Under the pieces are notes generated by a model. It ran no database searches. It saw nothing but the letters and a program-made list of their open reading frames with translations, and had not been told where the DNA came from. Position numbers and translations under genes: made by a program. Shown one piece after another: positions 25,201 through 34,259 of a DNA stretch of 64,000 bases (the first letter of the stretch is position 1; every line of letters starts with the position of its first letter). This stretch comes from Xestospongia muta (Eukaryota > Porifera > Demospongiae > Haplosclerida > Petrosiidae). The stretch spans positions 4,268,618-4,332,617 of the forward strand of contig OY848917.1 in assembly GCA_963693285.1 (NCBI GenBank), in the 5' to 3' direction.

Positions 25201-28200
25201 AACCATTACATATAACGGTAATGGTAGAACGAGGAGGGATATCATTGATAATAGATGGAATAGGAAGTATATTAACACCTCTGCGTAAAACAACATTATC
25301 TATAGAAAGAAATATCATTAGTACTAATTCATTAAACTATAACAAATTAGAACAAGTTAGAATTATATTGAGTGCATCCAGAAGTCTATGATTGCCTAGC
25401 ATAGGAGGAAGGTGTGAGTATGCATATCCTATCTGGTATTGTATTAGACAAACAAAAGTAGTAAGCTGATAACCATATTTGGTCTCTAAGTACCTAACAA
25501 TTATGAATATGATTAGCTATGTCATTCATACTCTTTATAATATGTTTGTATGTTCTTTCCTCTTTGTGAGGCTATGTATGTGGCTCCTGATACATTGTAT
25601 ATTAAACAGATTATTCTATTAACAATTTTTAAATGAAATAACAGTTAATGTAAACACAAGCTAATATTAAGAAGTGCAAAAGTTGCTACAATAAAAATGT
25701 TACCACAATAATATTTTTTCAATTAACATTAGAATAAAAAGGACAGAAAAAATATAGTAGTTGGCTCCTACATTACCATGTAACATGAAATGCTGAAATT
25801 TCTTATAGAATGATTGACCAGAACATATTCCCAAAAGCAAAAACAACAACTACAATGTGTACATGTAAATGTTTGACAAATTCCAAATTTGAGATTAACT
25901 ATATTTCTTATATGGACATTTTATTCAATTTATTAATCTTATTTTAAGCAATCTCATTGGTTGGAATACAACAAGTATGATATAAACTATTATTTTATAA
26001 CAATGTACTATAACTTACTGAAATAAACAATCACAGTAACAATTATATCATTTGTAGCACCAGAAGGATAACTGGTATCATTAGCAGAACATATATATGT
26101 ATCAGTATCATCGGTTGTTACTGCTTCAACTATCAATGAAGGTCCTGATCTCATCTGACTGGATTGTTTTGGTAGTACCCACACAGTAGAGATTGATGGT
26201 ACTAGGGATGTACAGTTAAGTACTACTGTACTACCAACTACTGCATCAATACGACCACTAGGATTAGCATTCAAACCTGGAAGAAATAACAGTAAGCTAT
26301 GAGTATTGTTAAAAAGAATATGTTCATGTCTTTCTTCTCTATGTTTATAAGACTACCTCATCATAACTATCTCTGTCAACTACTAAGGCACATGTACATG
26401 TATATGATACTTTAATACATGTAGCTATATTTGTGTTAAAATACATATACACAATCAATTAACAGGTTGAGTCATAACATCATTACAATAAACAAGCTAT
26501 AAACAAATATAATTAACAGTGTCATCTATTATGACCAATTAGTCATTACATGTAATAGTAGCCCTTGTCAAGCTACAAAAGGTCAATGCTATCACCTAAC
26601 AATAACAACTAGGACCTATGTACATACTGTCTACTGATTACAGTGCTATGGTAATGGGTTATCAAATGAACTATGCACATCTATCAGAGGTATTATTCCA
26701 AACAAAAGATGGTGTCAAGAACATTAAGAAAATCCATTTTTTGACTTGTTCAACACACAGGTCTGTTCTATTACTATTCCATCAATGTGATTGAATGTTA
26801 TCATACACCTTTAATAGTATAGTACTCTTATTAGGGAGATGACTCTTGAATAACGTTAAGTAGAATTTTAGTATTTAAAGGCTTAATATGGTCTAACATC
26901 TTGTTATTTATACAATGTATATACAAATTATTAGAACTAGGTGACTTAACAATTTCATTAGTCATTGTGACACACAACTTGAGATGTCAGAAACTGTATA
27001 TTAGTTGTAAATTAGCTTTCATGGTTGCTTTGTAGCCATGAAAATTTAATATTACAAACCACAAAATACTTGTATTAATTATAATCATAATCCTCTAAAC
27101 CACAAAAATATAATAACAGCAACATTTAACAAATATAAATGTATACACATAGAAACTTCCAAATTTACAGTGTATCCATTGACATAAGTATATAGTGTAC
27201 TAACCATGAGAATTGATAGTGACTGACACAGTTTTGGCAGGTTCTCCAAGTTGACTCGATAAATTCAATTTGACAAAGACTTGAGCCACAGCTGGCAATG
27301 CCTGGTTAAAGTTGACTTGATAAGTACGTGTTGTAACATTAACTAGAGATATAGACCCAAATACAGGAGATCCATTTTCAAAGTAATACACTTCAAGTTG
27401 TGTGTTAGCAATAGATTGAGATGACTGATAACGAAATTCAGCATAAAGTGGTGTGAGAGAAAAGGAATTGACTGGATAAATGAGATTAAACATTGAAGGA
27501 CCCTCATATAGAAGAAGAGGATTATCTGAAAAATAAAGAATAACAAAAGAGAAGCAAAATTACATAGTAGATTACATGAACTATATAGTTTAAACCTTTT
27601 AATCACTTTTAAAGCTTTATTATGTTTAAACGAAAACATTGTATGACCTTATGTATCAAAATACTTTATTTGTAATATGTAAAGTTAACTGTTCAGTGAT
27701 AATAGATGAACATATGACATACATTAGATGAACATGTGACATACATTAGATGAATGAGTACTCACAGTCAAGCATTATTACATTTTATAATAATTATTAT
27801 TCAAAGGAGAACAGGCAAAGAAAAGTTGTATTTTGAAATATAAAGGTCAAAGCTAATGTGAACAATCTATTATAACCAAACTACTGTTGTCCTACTACAG
27901 ATTGACTCAATCTATAACAATAAGTTAAGTGAACTTAATTTTGTCACTGCAATGTGTTTTACAACTCTTCATACCATATAAGGACACATACAAGAACCTA
28001 TTAACATACCTGTAGTGAGATGGACAAGAACAGGCTCACTAACTGAGCTAATATTATTGACACCACACTCGTATGTCCCAATTAAGTCATTCACAAAGGT
28101 TGGTTCAAAGACAACAGAACTGCCAGGTGTAAAGGTCACGTTGACCATACCAGATGAGGTTGGAACAGAATGAGTAATTTCAGAAGTAAGCTTTGATGGC

Positions 28201-31200
28201 TCCTGCTGAAACAGTTTCTCTAGTGTGTTGTTGACCCAATTAAATCGCCAATATGAGTTATTTATTAGAAGTGGAAAGATATTAGGAGCAGAATTAAAAG
28301 TGCATAATATAGTGAAGTTCATGTTAGCTGAACCTTGTGCAGGATCATAAATATAATAATTCCTATCAACCGATCCTGAAGAGAGAAAGCCATATTTTTC
28401 TCCCATTATTTCTATGTTCACAACTGATGGGACTTGTTCTATGGAAAGAAACAGAGGGCATTTTAAATATATGCATATATGAGGAGTGACATGTTAAAGT
28501 CTGGACTTTTAAGTGTGTTAAATCTCCAAATGATTACAAATAAATTATAGTATGGTTTTCAGACTATAATTTTGACAATTATTTAACTTAATAATGTTGC
28601 TTATTGCATTGAAATGGACATCTAATATAACTAGATATTTAGCATGTTAGCTTTGTATTTAATAGCTGTATAAACAGTATTATAACAAACAGGAAGTGCA
28701 TAGTACAGGATGCTATGTAGTAGTATTACTTCCTGTGATGTAACTCACAAATCATATTATAACATATATGTAAAACATGATATCAGATCCTGTCAAGGGT
28801 GATAATCAGGTATTATTTATAATATCTTTTTTATATTTAATCATAACAAAATTGAACTCTTCAACTAATTACTATAGCAATTGATCATATTACAACAACA
28901 CATATGCTTGAACTAGCTCTTTAGTCAGATTGTCAGCTATTACAATGTCATTTATTGCTTGCTAAGAGCATAAGGTGTTTCATAAAACAGTCATTTCACA
29001 TAATATTCCACTTTTTTGTTATAATTGATTTATATAGTAACAACAATACACATAAGACAAATGTATCCACATGTAGTAGACTTCAATGTTGTCAAAAGAG
29101 CTTTGTGTACAGATGTATCATTAAGTGGTACAATTTATTCCAGTCATTGCTTGATTACTAAAAAGAGTGTCAATACTTTTAAACATCGGATGGAATATAA
29201 AGGACTAGATCCAAATTATACAACTGTTTAAAGCCTACAGTAAATCATGTACACAATAGATCAGTAGAGCAGTTCTTACAGAGAATATAGCAAGGGCTCT
29301 AGTAATAGTTGACTAACAAAAACAATTAAAAAACACAGTATGGGCAGAAGCCAATTAAGTGAGCCAATTAGCTACCACCACAAAGTCACATAATTAGGTT
29401 TCATTGTATGTGTAATGTGTATAACAGTAGACATAACACAGACTAATCAATATAGCCAATGTTAACACAATGGAAATATTGTATATACAATGAAGCCAAG
29501 CAATAACTACATACCTATTATCACTAGGAAGGTGATAAATTATCACTAGTGGGCAACCTCTTCTTATGTCCCAAGATGCCCACTAGTCTAAGTCAAGAAA
29601 GAGATTTTAGTCTAATTCATAGATATTTAAACTAATTTCAGGTAACCAATCAGAATGGTCAAAAGCTATTATGCAATCAATTAAACAAATTAATATTAAT
29701 AAAAATTGTACGAAATAAAGATATGACATTAAGATTGAAAGAGCATTTGTTTCAAAAGTCATGTAGTCCTTGAAGCTATCAATAATGAAACTGCTTCTAA
29801 ATTATCTGGAACAAATCTTTTTAACTGTAATACACCATCTTGACCATAAGTGACATACCACATGTCACAATGCCAAGAAATTGGACTTAAATCACCAGAT
29901 GCTCTTTATTACATTAAGTGAGCAACTGGGCACAAGACTATCTATACATATACAGTTCAAAATGTTGATTGATGTTAATTTAACTAGACTATATTTCAAA
30001 TAAATGATTCATACCTTTTTTGTAATTTTGTTGTTAAATCTAAATACTCAAAAATTGTTGTAATATTATTTCACAAAAAAACATTGTATTTAAGATCAAA
30101 GCTTGAGTGTGTTTGAAAAGAAATCTAACAGAATAGTAGTGTGGATGAAAGGATTCACAAACATCATGGCTATATTATACAATTCTCTCAACGTATGCTC
30201 ATTGCCAACAGTACTCACAAGAAAGATTTGCTGATTGTAAGTCAGGTCGGCTGTTAGTGTATTCTTCTTTATTGTACCAATTAAAAAGACTTAAACACTT
30301 AAAGTTCCGGTTTTAGGTTTTGTTCTATCAAAAATCACTGATCTTATTTCAAAAAGCATATACACTGTAGTCAAATGGACCATAGGTTTACAGTACAGGA
30401 CTTACATGTAGTCATCACACAAGGAGACTAACAAATCTGTTTGTTTTTAAGATAAAAAAATATTCTTAAAAGGCACATCAGATTATGATGTAGTGATAAC
30501 TAGTGTATATAATAAGCTAGTGTTTATATAGATGGCAAACAATGACAACACCACACTTAGTAGAGATGTACTTAAACAAACTATTAGAGAAGATTAAAGC
30601 ATTCTAAACCTGCCCAAGGAACTAAATAGATGTGTAACATAATTCTAATTATAAAAATCTGCCCTAAGATTACATTCATGGTACTAATGTTGCTATAAGG
30701 GACTGAAATATTGCCACATTTTATGATTGAAGATATGGAATGTTGTTTTTGGAGTAACAAACTCTTAAGTTTCAATCAGTCATGCTTAATTTAATGCACC
30801 CAAGGTATACATAAGTTGCTATGTATATAGCTCTTGAAAGTTGCATACAACGATACATTAAAATAGGGAAATAGACCTATTGATAACAATATATGCATAC
30901 ATATTATATTATATAGTGTATACTTTAAACTGGTACAGTAATGTCTTGATTGCAAGCATGAAGACAAACTATTTCACACTTTAATATCACACTGCAATCA
31001 GATTTGTTGGGTAGCTATTATACAATAGGAGTGGACAGGTGTTTACATATTAAAGGAAACTGAATGGCTGCACAAGGGCTGCTCTAGTAATTAAGCCATC
31101 CTGTGTGTGTTATATATGGTTAATATAATTAATACAGTAAAAGTTATGATTATATTATAGACAATACTGTCAGGAACATACATTGGTGGTTAGCAAGGGC

Positions 31201-32425
31201 ATAAAAAGGATTCGTTTTAACCTGCATATAGTAATTTTGAGTGAAGCAATGATATTCTTTGTAACAACACTCAAATTCAGTTCATTTGCTAATTTTGGTT
31301 GTGGTAATAGTGGTCATAAATGGATTTGAATTTTATTATAATACTTGGTTATAAAAGTTCTACACAAGGCCTAGTGTGATAATGTAACTTGTAGACCTGA
31401 TAATTATATTCTTAGAGAAAATTTAAAATAAGGTGTCGATTGTCACCATATTCAGTCATTCAGAGACTGTTCATTCATGATAGAGCACAGCAACTTGACA
31501 TCATTAATACAAGATCAAACTCTTAAAAGTACAACAAAACACTAGCAAGACTTCGATGCAAACAATATAGACATTTAAACATGTAGAAAGAATCAAGACA
31601 CACCTCTTTCAGACGCATTGATTACAAGTAAATAATGGATAACTTGAGGATTGTAATATGTTAAAATGAAGAAAATTAATGATAAACTTATACAAAATAC
31701 TATACATGAACTTTGTTACCTATGCTGATTTGGTAGAGTAATTATCAACTTACCACAGACAAACGTGTCATTTGCAACATGGCTAAGAGGACAGGATGTA
31801 GTACAATTTCCACCAAAATAGAATGGACAACAGTCCTGTGGTCCAGTACCAAAGCAACGACCAGAACCTTGTAAACTGAGACAAGTACTATTGCATGCTA
31901 GAAAGGAAAGTAATAATTCTTAATTTTAACCCTAACACTAGAAGTTAATAAAGTTGGTATACAATTATACATACTATCTGTATACATCATTCATTGCAAT
32001 AGCAACTTACGAACACATTGTAGTGTTAGACCTGATATCACATTACAATCACTACAATTCTGTAGAAGAGGTAGATTGAAAACTTCTGTATTGTTAACAG
32101 GCGCATTACGAAGTCTCCGTGGAAACCAGTTTCCATTTGAACATCTAACTTCTAATAGACCAGTTACATATGACGATGGAGGAGATGTAATGTTGTAGTT
32201 AACAGCTACTGCTGCATGTCGGTATCTATTGATAGAAAATGAAGCAGCCAGACAGACTGGAGTGAAGTTGTTTAAAGATGGGGTACCGACTTCAAAAAAT
32301 TGACCTAACAATGTACGAACGGTTCCTGCAGTCAATGGAGGGCAATCTTGTGAGCTACCAAATGAAATGATACACAATAGGAGAAAAATATGAATGAATG
32401 CTCTAACAGAAGGCATCATGAACAT
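7583..32425 (-). CDS. Gene A: adhesion G protein-coupled receptor with Ig, HRM and TSP3-like domains
   Basis: Complete gene, 40 exons by my model: 32425-32011, 31897-31754, 28438-28010, 27525-27205, 26276-26019, 25299-24988, 24539-24288, 24236-24204, 23427-23325, 22975-22698, 22238-21903, 21454-21197, 20985-20941, 20635-20333, 20054-19958, 19511-19331, 19173-19033, 18885-18810, 17844-17666, 17217-17016, 16296-16174, 15825-15731, 15199-15110, 14922-14773, 14313-14127, 13886-13728, 13583-13514, 13428-13270, 13012-12782, 12600-12486, 12372-12219, 12010-11941, 10793-10727, 9854-9751, 9605-9479, 9285-9244, 9165-9106, 9058-9010, 8707-8525, 7803-7583. The sum is divisible by three and gives about 2,272 residues. 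The ATG at 32425 starts a signal peptide (FIHIFLLLCIISFGSSQ). It should be a plasma-membrane receptor that cleaves itself at the GPS and signals through seven helices; the ligand is unknown. Exon 38 is the least certain: it was placed because exons 37 and 39 do not match in phase without it. One intron (after exon 36) uses a GC donor. Confidence 0.85.
9059..9105 (-). other. Gene A: 47-bp intron 37
   Basis: GTATGT donor directly after ...ACTGAG and a TTTTGTACAG acceptor. Without exon 38 behind it the tail would hit a stop, so the intron is supported by phase as well as by its sites. Confidence 0.55.
9166..9243 (-). other. Gene A: GC-AG intron 36
   Basis: The 78-bp intron after exon 36 starts AAG|GCAAGT instead of GT and ends ACTAG. 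GC donors with this strong AAG|GCAAGT context are a known minor class. The paralogue gene C has no intron here. Confidence 0.7.
9244..13012 (-). other. Gene A: seven-transmembrane domain (exons 29-36)
   Basis: TM1 VVTYIGLSISIVCLLLTVIF, TM2 FVHLNLAISLLLAYIVF, TM3 LLSAFCWMLAEGVMLY, TM4 WFFFLLGWGVPALLPVVV, TM5 LIWAFVVPMIIIIII, TM6 [18 protein letters not shown] and TM7 LAWLFTVANSLQGAAIFF show the signature of class B/adhesion GPCRs. The conserved disulfide is represented by PGC before TM3 and CW in the second extracellular loop. Intron 32 (11940-10794) separates the second extracellular loop from TM5. Confidence 0.9.
10794..11940 (-). repeat. Gene A intron 32 with internal direct repeats
   Basis: Two segments occur twice inside this 1.1-kb intron: one of about 37 bp with TTAATTATGTGCTGTAATGC at about 11200-11236 and 11874-11910, and one of about 46 bp with CCAGTAAGAATTCTTTG at about 11232-11277 and 11696-11743. 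Gene B has related sequence in the matching intron (63080-63310 and 63600-63740). Confidence 0.65.
12782..15199 (-). other. Gene A: GAIN domain with GPS autoproteolysis site (exons 23-29)
   Basis: Exons 23-25 encode a helical part (GAIN A-like) and exons 26-29 a beta-rich part ending in the GPS. The GPS reads NPTCVFWEFS, then GEGFWSSSGL, then SCGSSHLTSFAVLVDVSG. Cleavage is expected between His-Leu and Thr, and the following TSFAVLV is the tethered agonist. The usual second Cys (after W..G) is Leu and the usual CxC pair has only its first Cys. The HL/T catalytic triad is intact, so self-cleavage is plausible. Confidence 0.85.
15731..16296 (-). other. Gene A: second HRM domain (exons 21-22)
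   Basis: VPVNGSC, WRIYWPNS, ACPGGATLTIG, ATRQC and GDW...C reproduce the HRM pattern a second time, directly before the GAIN stalk, where an HRM is normally found in adhesion GPCRs. It is split by an intron at the same phase as the second HRM of gene C. Confidence 0.75.
17016..19173 (-). other. Gene A: spacer, Cys-rich segment and thrombospondin type-3-like repeat (exons 17-20)
   Basis: Exons 17-18 encode a spacer with alternating strand and helix character (YVYVIAEAFFNPLN), possibly SEA-like. Exon 19 starts DVCECL and has six or more Cys. Exon 20 reads DSDSDGIPD and then DTCPDIYNPDQ, which follows the calcium-binding pattern of thrombospondin type-3 repeats. Gene C has the same two-part signature. 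A calcium-binding role is inferred from the Asp pattern. Confidence 0.6.
17920..18396. mobile_element. MITE-like element in gene A intron 18
   Basis: The ends are imperfect inverted repeats: GTCTCGTCCCCAGATGCCC on the left and GGATCTGGGATGAGAC on the right, flanked on both sides by TA (17918-17919, 18397-18398). It is 477 bp long with no coding capacity, and an (AAAAC)n-like run lies inside at about 18130-18160. Intron 18 of gene A is about 500 bp longer than its copy in gene B, which lacks this sequence. TA duplication and terminal repeats suggest a mariner/Tc1-type non-autonomous element. Confidence 0.7.
19175..19223 (-). repeat. (CT)n tract before the exon 17 acceptor of gene A
   Basis: A run of GA dinucleotides on the plus strand, CT on the coding strand, forming the polypyrimidine tract of intron 16. 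The gene B counterpart at 56501-56626 is much longer. Confidence 0.8.
19331..20054 (-). other. Gene A: first HRM (hormone receptor) domain (exons 15-16)
   Basis: The segment starts at CPASVDGGMTWPAT and continues with EMLCSSG, TRYC, REWSPIQFSGC. This is the CP...W...G...C..G....R.C...G.W.....C pattern of HRM domains found before GAIN domains in adhesion GPCRs and in secretin-type receptors. An intron splits it. The end of exon 16 begins the following spacer. Confidence 0.75.
19866..19893. repeat. (CA)n microsatellite in gene A intron 15
   Basis: CA dinucleotide run, matching the TG run at 55843-55862 in gene B. Confidence 0.75.
21030..21135. repeat. TATG/TG microsatellite in gene A intron 12
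   Basis: ATGTATG units run into (TG)n with GCGTG variants. Gene B's intron 12 is about half as long and lacks the array. Confidence 0.8.
27703..27757. repeat. Short tandem repeat, about 2 copies of 22-24 bp, in gene A intron 3
   Basis: GATGAACATATGACATACATTA followed by a near-identical unit. The same tandem structure is recognisable in gene B intron 3 near 48900-48960, so it predates the duplication. Confidence 0.6.
28439..31753 (-). other. Gene A intron 2, 3.3 kb
   Basis: Noncoding between exons 2 and 3. Apart from the MITE-like copy at 29560-29938 I recognise nothing in it. The matching intron of gene B is 693 bp, so some 2.6 kb was gained here or lost there. Confidence 0.6.
29560..29938. 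mobile_element. Second, diverged copy of the same MITE-like family in gene A intron 2
   Basis: The left end reads GTCCCAAGATGCCCACT and the right end ACTGGGCACAAGAC followed by TA. The internal text (TTTAGTCTAATTC..AGATATTTA; ACATTAAGTGAGCAA) aligns with that of the copy at 17920-18396. The left boundary is approximate. It is absent from gene B's intron 2, which is only 693 bp long. Confidence 0.6.
31754..32425 (-). other. Gene A: signal peptide, N-terminal domain and furin-like Cys-rich module (exons 1-2)
   Basis: Exon 1 encodes the signal peptide and a domain of about 110 residues with four or more Cys (TPVCLAASF, RCSNGNWFP, QNCSDC). I do not recognise it. Exon 2 encodes a Cys-rich piece whose spacing (GRCFGTGPQDCC...CP) resembles furin-like repeats of receptor tyrosine kinases. 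Exon 2 is framed by phase-1 introns on both sides, as in shuffled modules. The intron after it is the longest of the gene (3.3 kb). Confidence 0.65.
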
Positions 32426-32571
32426 ATTAATACGAATTCTAGAACGACAGAAAGAGAAGATCGTCAGAGATATTTTCTCAACAAGTTATTTCACAACTTA
32501 CAGAGCTCACAAGCTATCGTTTTAGTACCTTGCCTTAGCTAGTGTTTAATTACAATGAGGAAGTGACTACA

Positions 32572-32590
32572 ACAACTTCCGATTATGAAT
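32572..32590 (-). promoter_or_regulatory. Conserved upstream element of gene A (ETS-like)
   Basis: Read toward gene A, ATTCATAATCGGAAGTTGT lies about 150-165 bp before the ATG. Gene B has the same 19 bp with one change at 46715-46733. The core CGGAAGT fits the ETS-family consensus. This is motif and conservation evidence only. Confidence 0.45.
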
Positions 32591-32716
32591 ATTAATTTTG
32601 TGTAGGTGGAAATAGACATTATAATGATGGGCGTTCCGCCATTTTGTACATTATTCAATATTTTCTTGTTAAACTAACATATAAGTATAAAGTCAAATAA
32701 CATAACTAGATAGACT

Positions 32717-32795
32717 AGTCTGTCTGATCAAAATAATAATTAATTAGGATGTCTGGTCAAAACAATAATTAATTAGACTCTCTAGTCAAACAATA
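32717..32795. repeat. Imperfect tandem repeat, about 30-bp unit
   Basis: TCTGATCAAAATAATAATTA, then GTCTGGTCAAAACAATAATT, then CTCTAGTCAAACAAT: two and a half diverged units upstream of gene A. Confidence 0.6.
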
Positions 32796-33251
32796 CTTTA
32801 CTTCTAATTATCCCAGTGGATCATCATCCTTTTTACATCTTGTTGTATGGACTCCTTACTGTGATAAAATAAAGCATTATAATGATAAAATTATCATTCA
32901 TGCATAGATGGGCTGGTTCAACCATTCAACAGGATAATTAGACATACATTTTCATCTCTAGAATGTACTTAAATCATTAACTGATATCTCTATGGTACTG
33001 TAGTGAAATCTTTAGTGTGATTAACACTAACTGTACATAAAGGTAACATTTTAACAAGGAGAATTCTTTTTAGCAAAAGAATTCATATTAAAGTCAGCTT
33101 AGGTAAGCTAATCCTTTAGCAAGCAAGCATAAACACACTCTAAATATTCATCACAAAATTCGATTAAACAGTGCATTAATCTGAGGACATGACACTCTTG
33201 CTAACAAATATTGTATTGTGTAATGTAATGAGTTCTATACGTACACAGCAT

Positions 33252-34184
33252 CTAAATATTATAATCACTGCTCCACCTACATCTTTTTGCCAAGGTTGCT
33301 TGAAAGACTGTTCTAGTAATCTTAACCTGTATACAACCAACTGATCTGGTCCTTAGTAAAAGGACACCAGTATCACTGCTATTACTAATGAAAGAACTGT
33401 TTTCAACACTAATTGATGTATTTAAGTCAATTATCATCAGATCTACTCTTCCTGTATTGTTAAAAAAGTTTTTATAAAAAGGCAATCATATATTTTAATG
33501 TTGGCACTGTTAGAGTGTACCCAGTCACCAACGTCACTTGAAAATTCCAGAACTAGCTTGGCTAATAGAATAGAAGTTAGAGCAAGTAACAACTGAAACA
33601 CAAGTAGCTTCATTTTGCTATAGCCTTTATTTTGACTAAAGGAGCTGTTTGTGACAGTGGCATTTAATGCATGACCAACAATTAATATAACATTGCTGTT
33701 TTTTATATTGACAGATTGTTTAAATAAACATTTCAAACAACTGTAAAATGCAAGCCAGTACATGCTACAATCAACAATTGTTATACCTTTAATATGGACA
33801 ATATTTGTCATATTAGTTATGATACCAATGTCTTCTATCTTAGCACATTCAATAACAACAATTGACTGTATCACTGACCAATGAAGACCTTGTATCTATT
33901 GAGTTTATTCAAGAAGTGTCATATTTTTAACGGCATAGAATAAAAGTGTGATTTTGCAATATATGCTTGCCATTCATGAATATAAATGTTACATTGGAAG
34001 GGAAGGTGACATTTTCGATATAATAGGAAAGTCGATGACATTCATGATTTGTAGGGCAAGTTTGGTTATGATTAGTTGGTATATGCATCCCTTTTAAAAA
34101 TACAAAACTCATTCTATACTCATTGTATTGACAATAGTTCAAGTATAGCCTGTACAACACAGTACAAAAAAGGGAAATCACCAA
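33252..34184 (-). pseudogene. Fragmented N-terminal half of a beta-helix-type secreted protein
   Basis: Three minus-strand frames follow in order with breaks between them. 34184-33927 holds CPTNHECHRLSYYIENVTF and IFMNGKHILQNHTF. 33874-33443 holds INMTNIV/GITIVDC-like strands and NATVTNSSFSQNKGY. 33485-33252 holds FFNNTGRVDLMIID and SVENSSFISNSSDTG. The N-rich NSSF/FISN turns every 20-30 residues are typical of right-handed beta-helices, and the CxxLSYYI...NVTF start matches the family whose C-terminal half appears at 5582-6770. No continuous frame or splice solution was found, so I call it a gene remnant. It could also be a real gene with unusual introns. Confidence 0.55.
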
Positions 34185-34259
34185 TTAAACTTTAAAATGA
34201 AGCATTAATACCACAGATCTTCAATTAGAAACCTCTGCAGTCTCAACAATCTTAGTACT

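Larger units (their letters stand above)
20333..28438 (-). other. Gene A: Ig / beta-sandwich array (exons 3-14)
   Basis: Exons 3, 5, 6, 9+10, 11 and 14 encode Ig-like domains with Cys pairs (for example GTYECGV in exon 3, DTYICSA in exon 5, GTYYCY in exon 14). Exons 4, 7+8 and 12+13 encode Cys-poor domains of about 90-100 residues ending in a beta-strand-like stretch (VSVTINSHG, ITLSVIG, NFTVNIIG). The order Ig / Cys-poor / Ig therefore repeats three times: 3-5, 6-10, 11-14. Nearly all boundaries are phase 1. Many N-glycosylation sequons are present. The array probably acts as an adhesion or recognition stalk. Confidence 0.7.

Noticed and set aside
25038..25391. 117-codon plus-strand frame opposite gene A exon 6
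   Set aside because: It is the antisense shadow of an Ig exon, and the same shadow appears opposite gene B exon 6.
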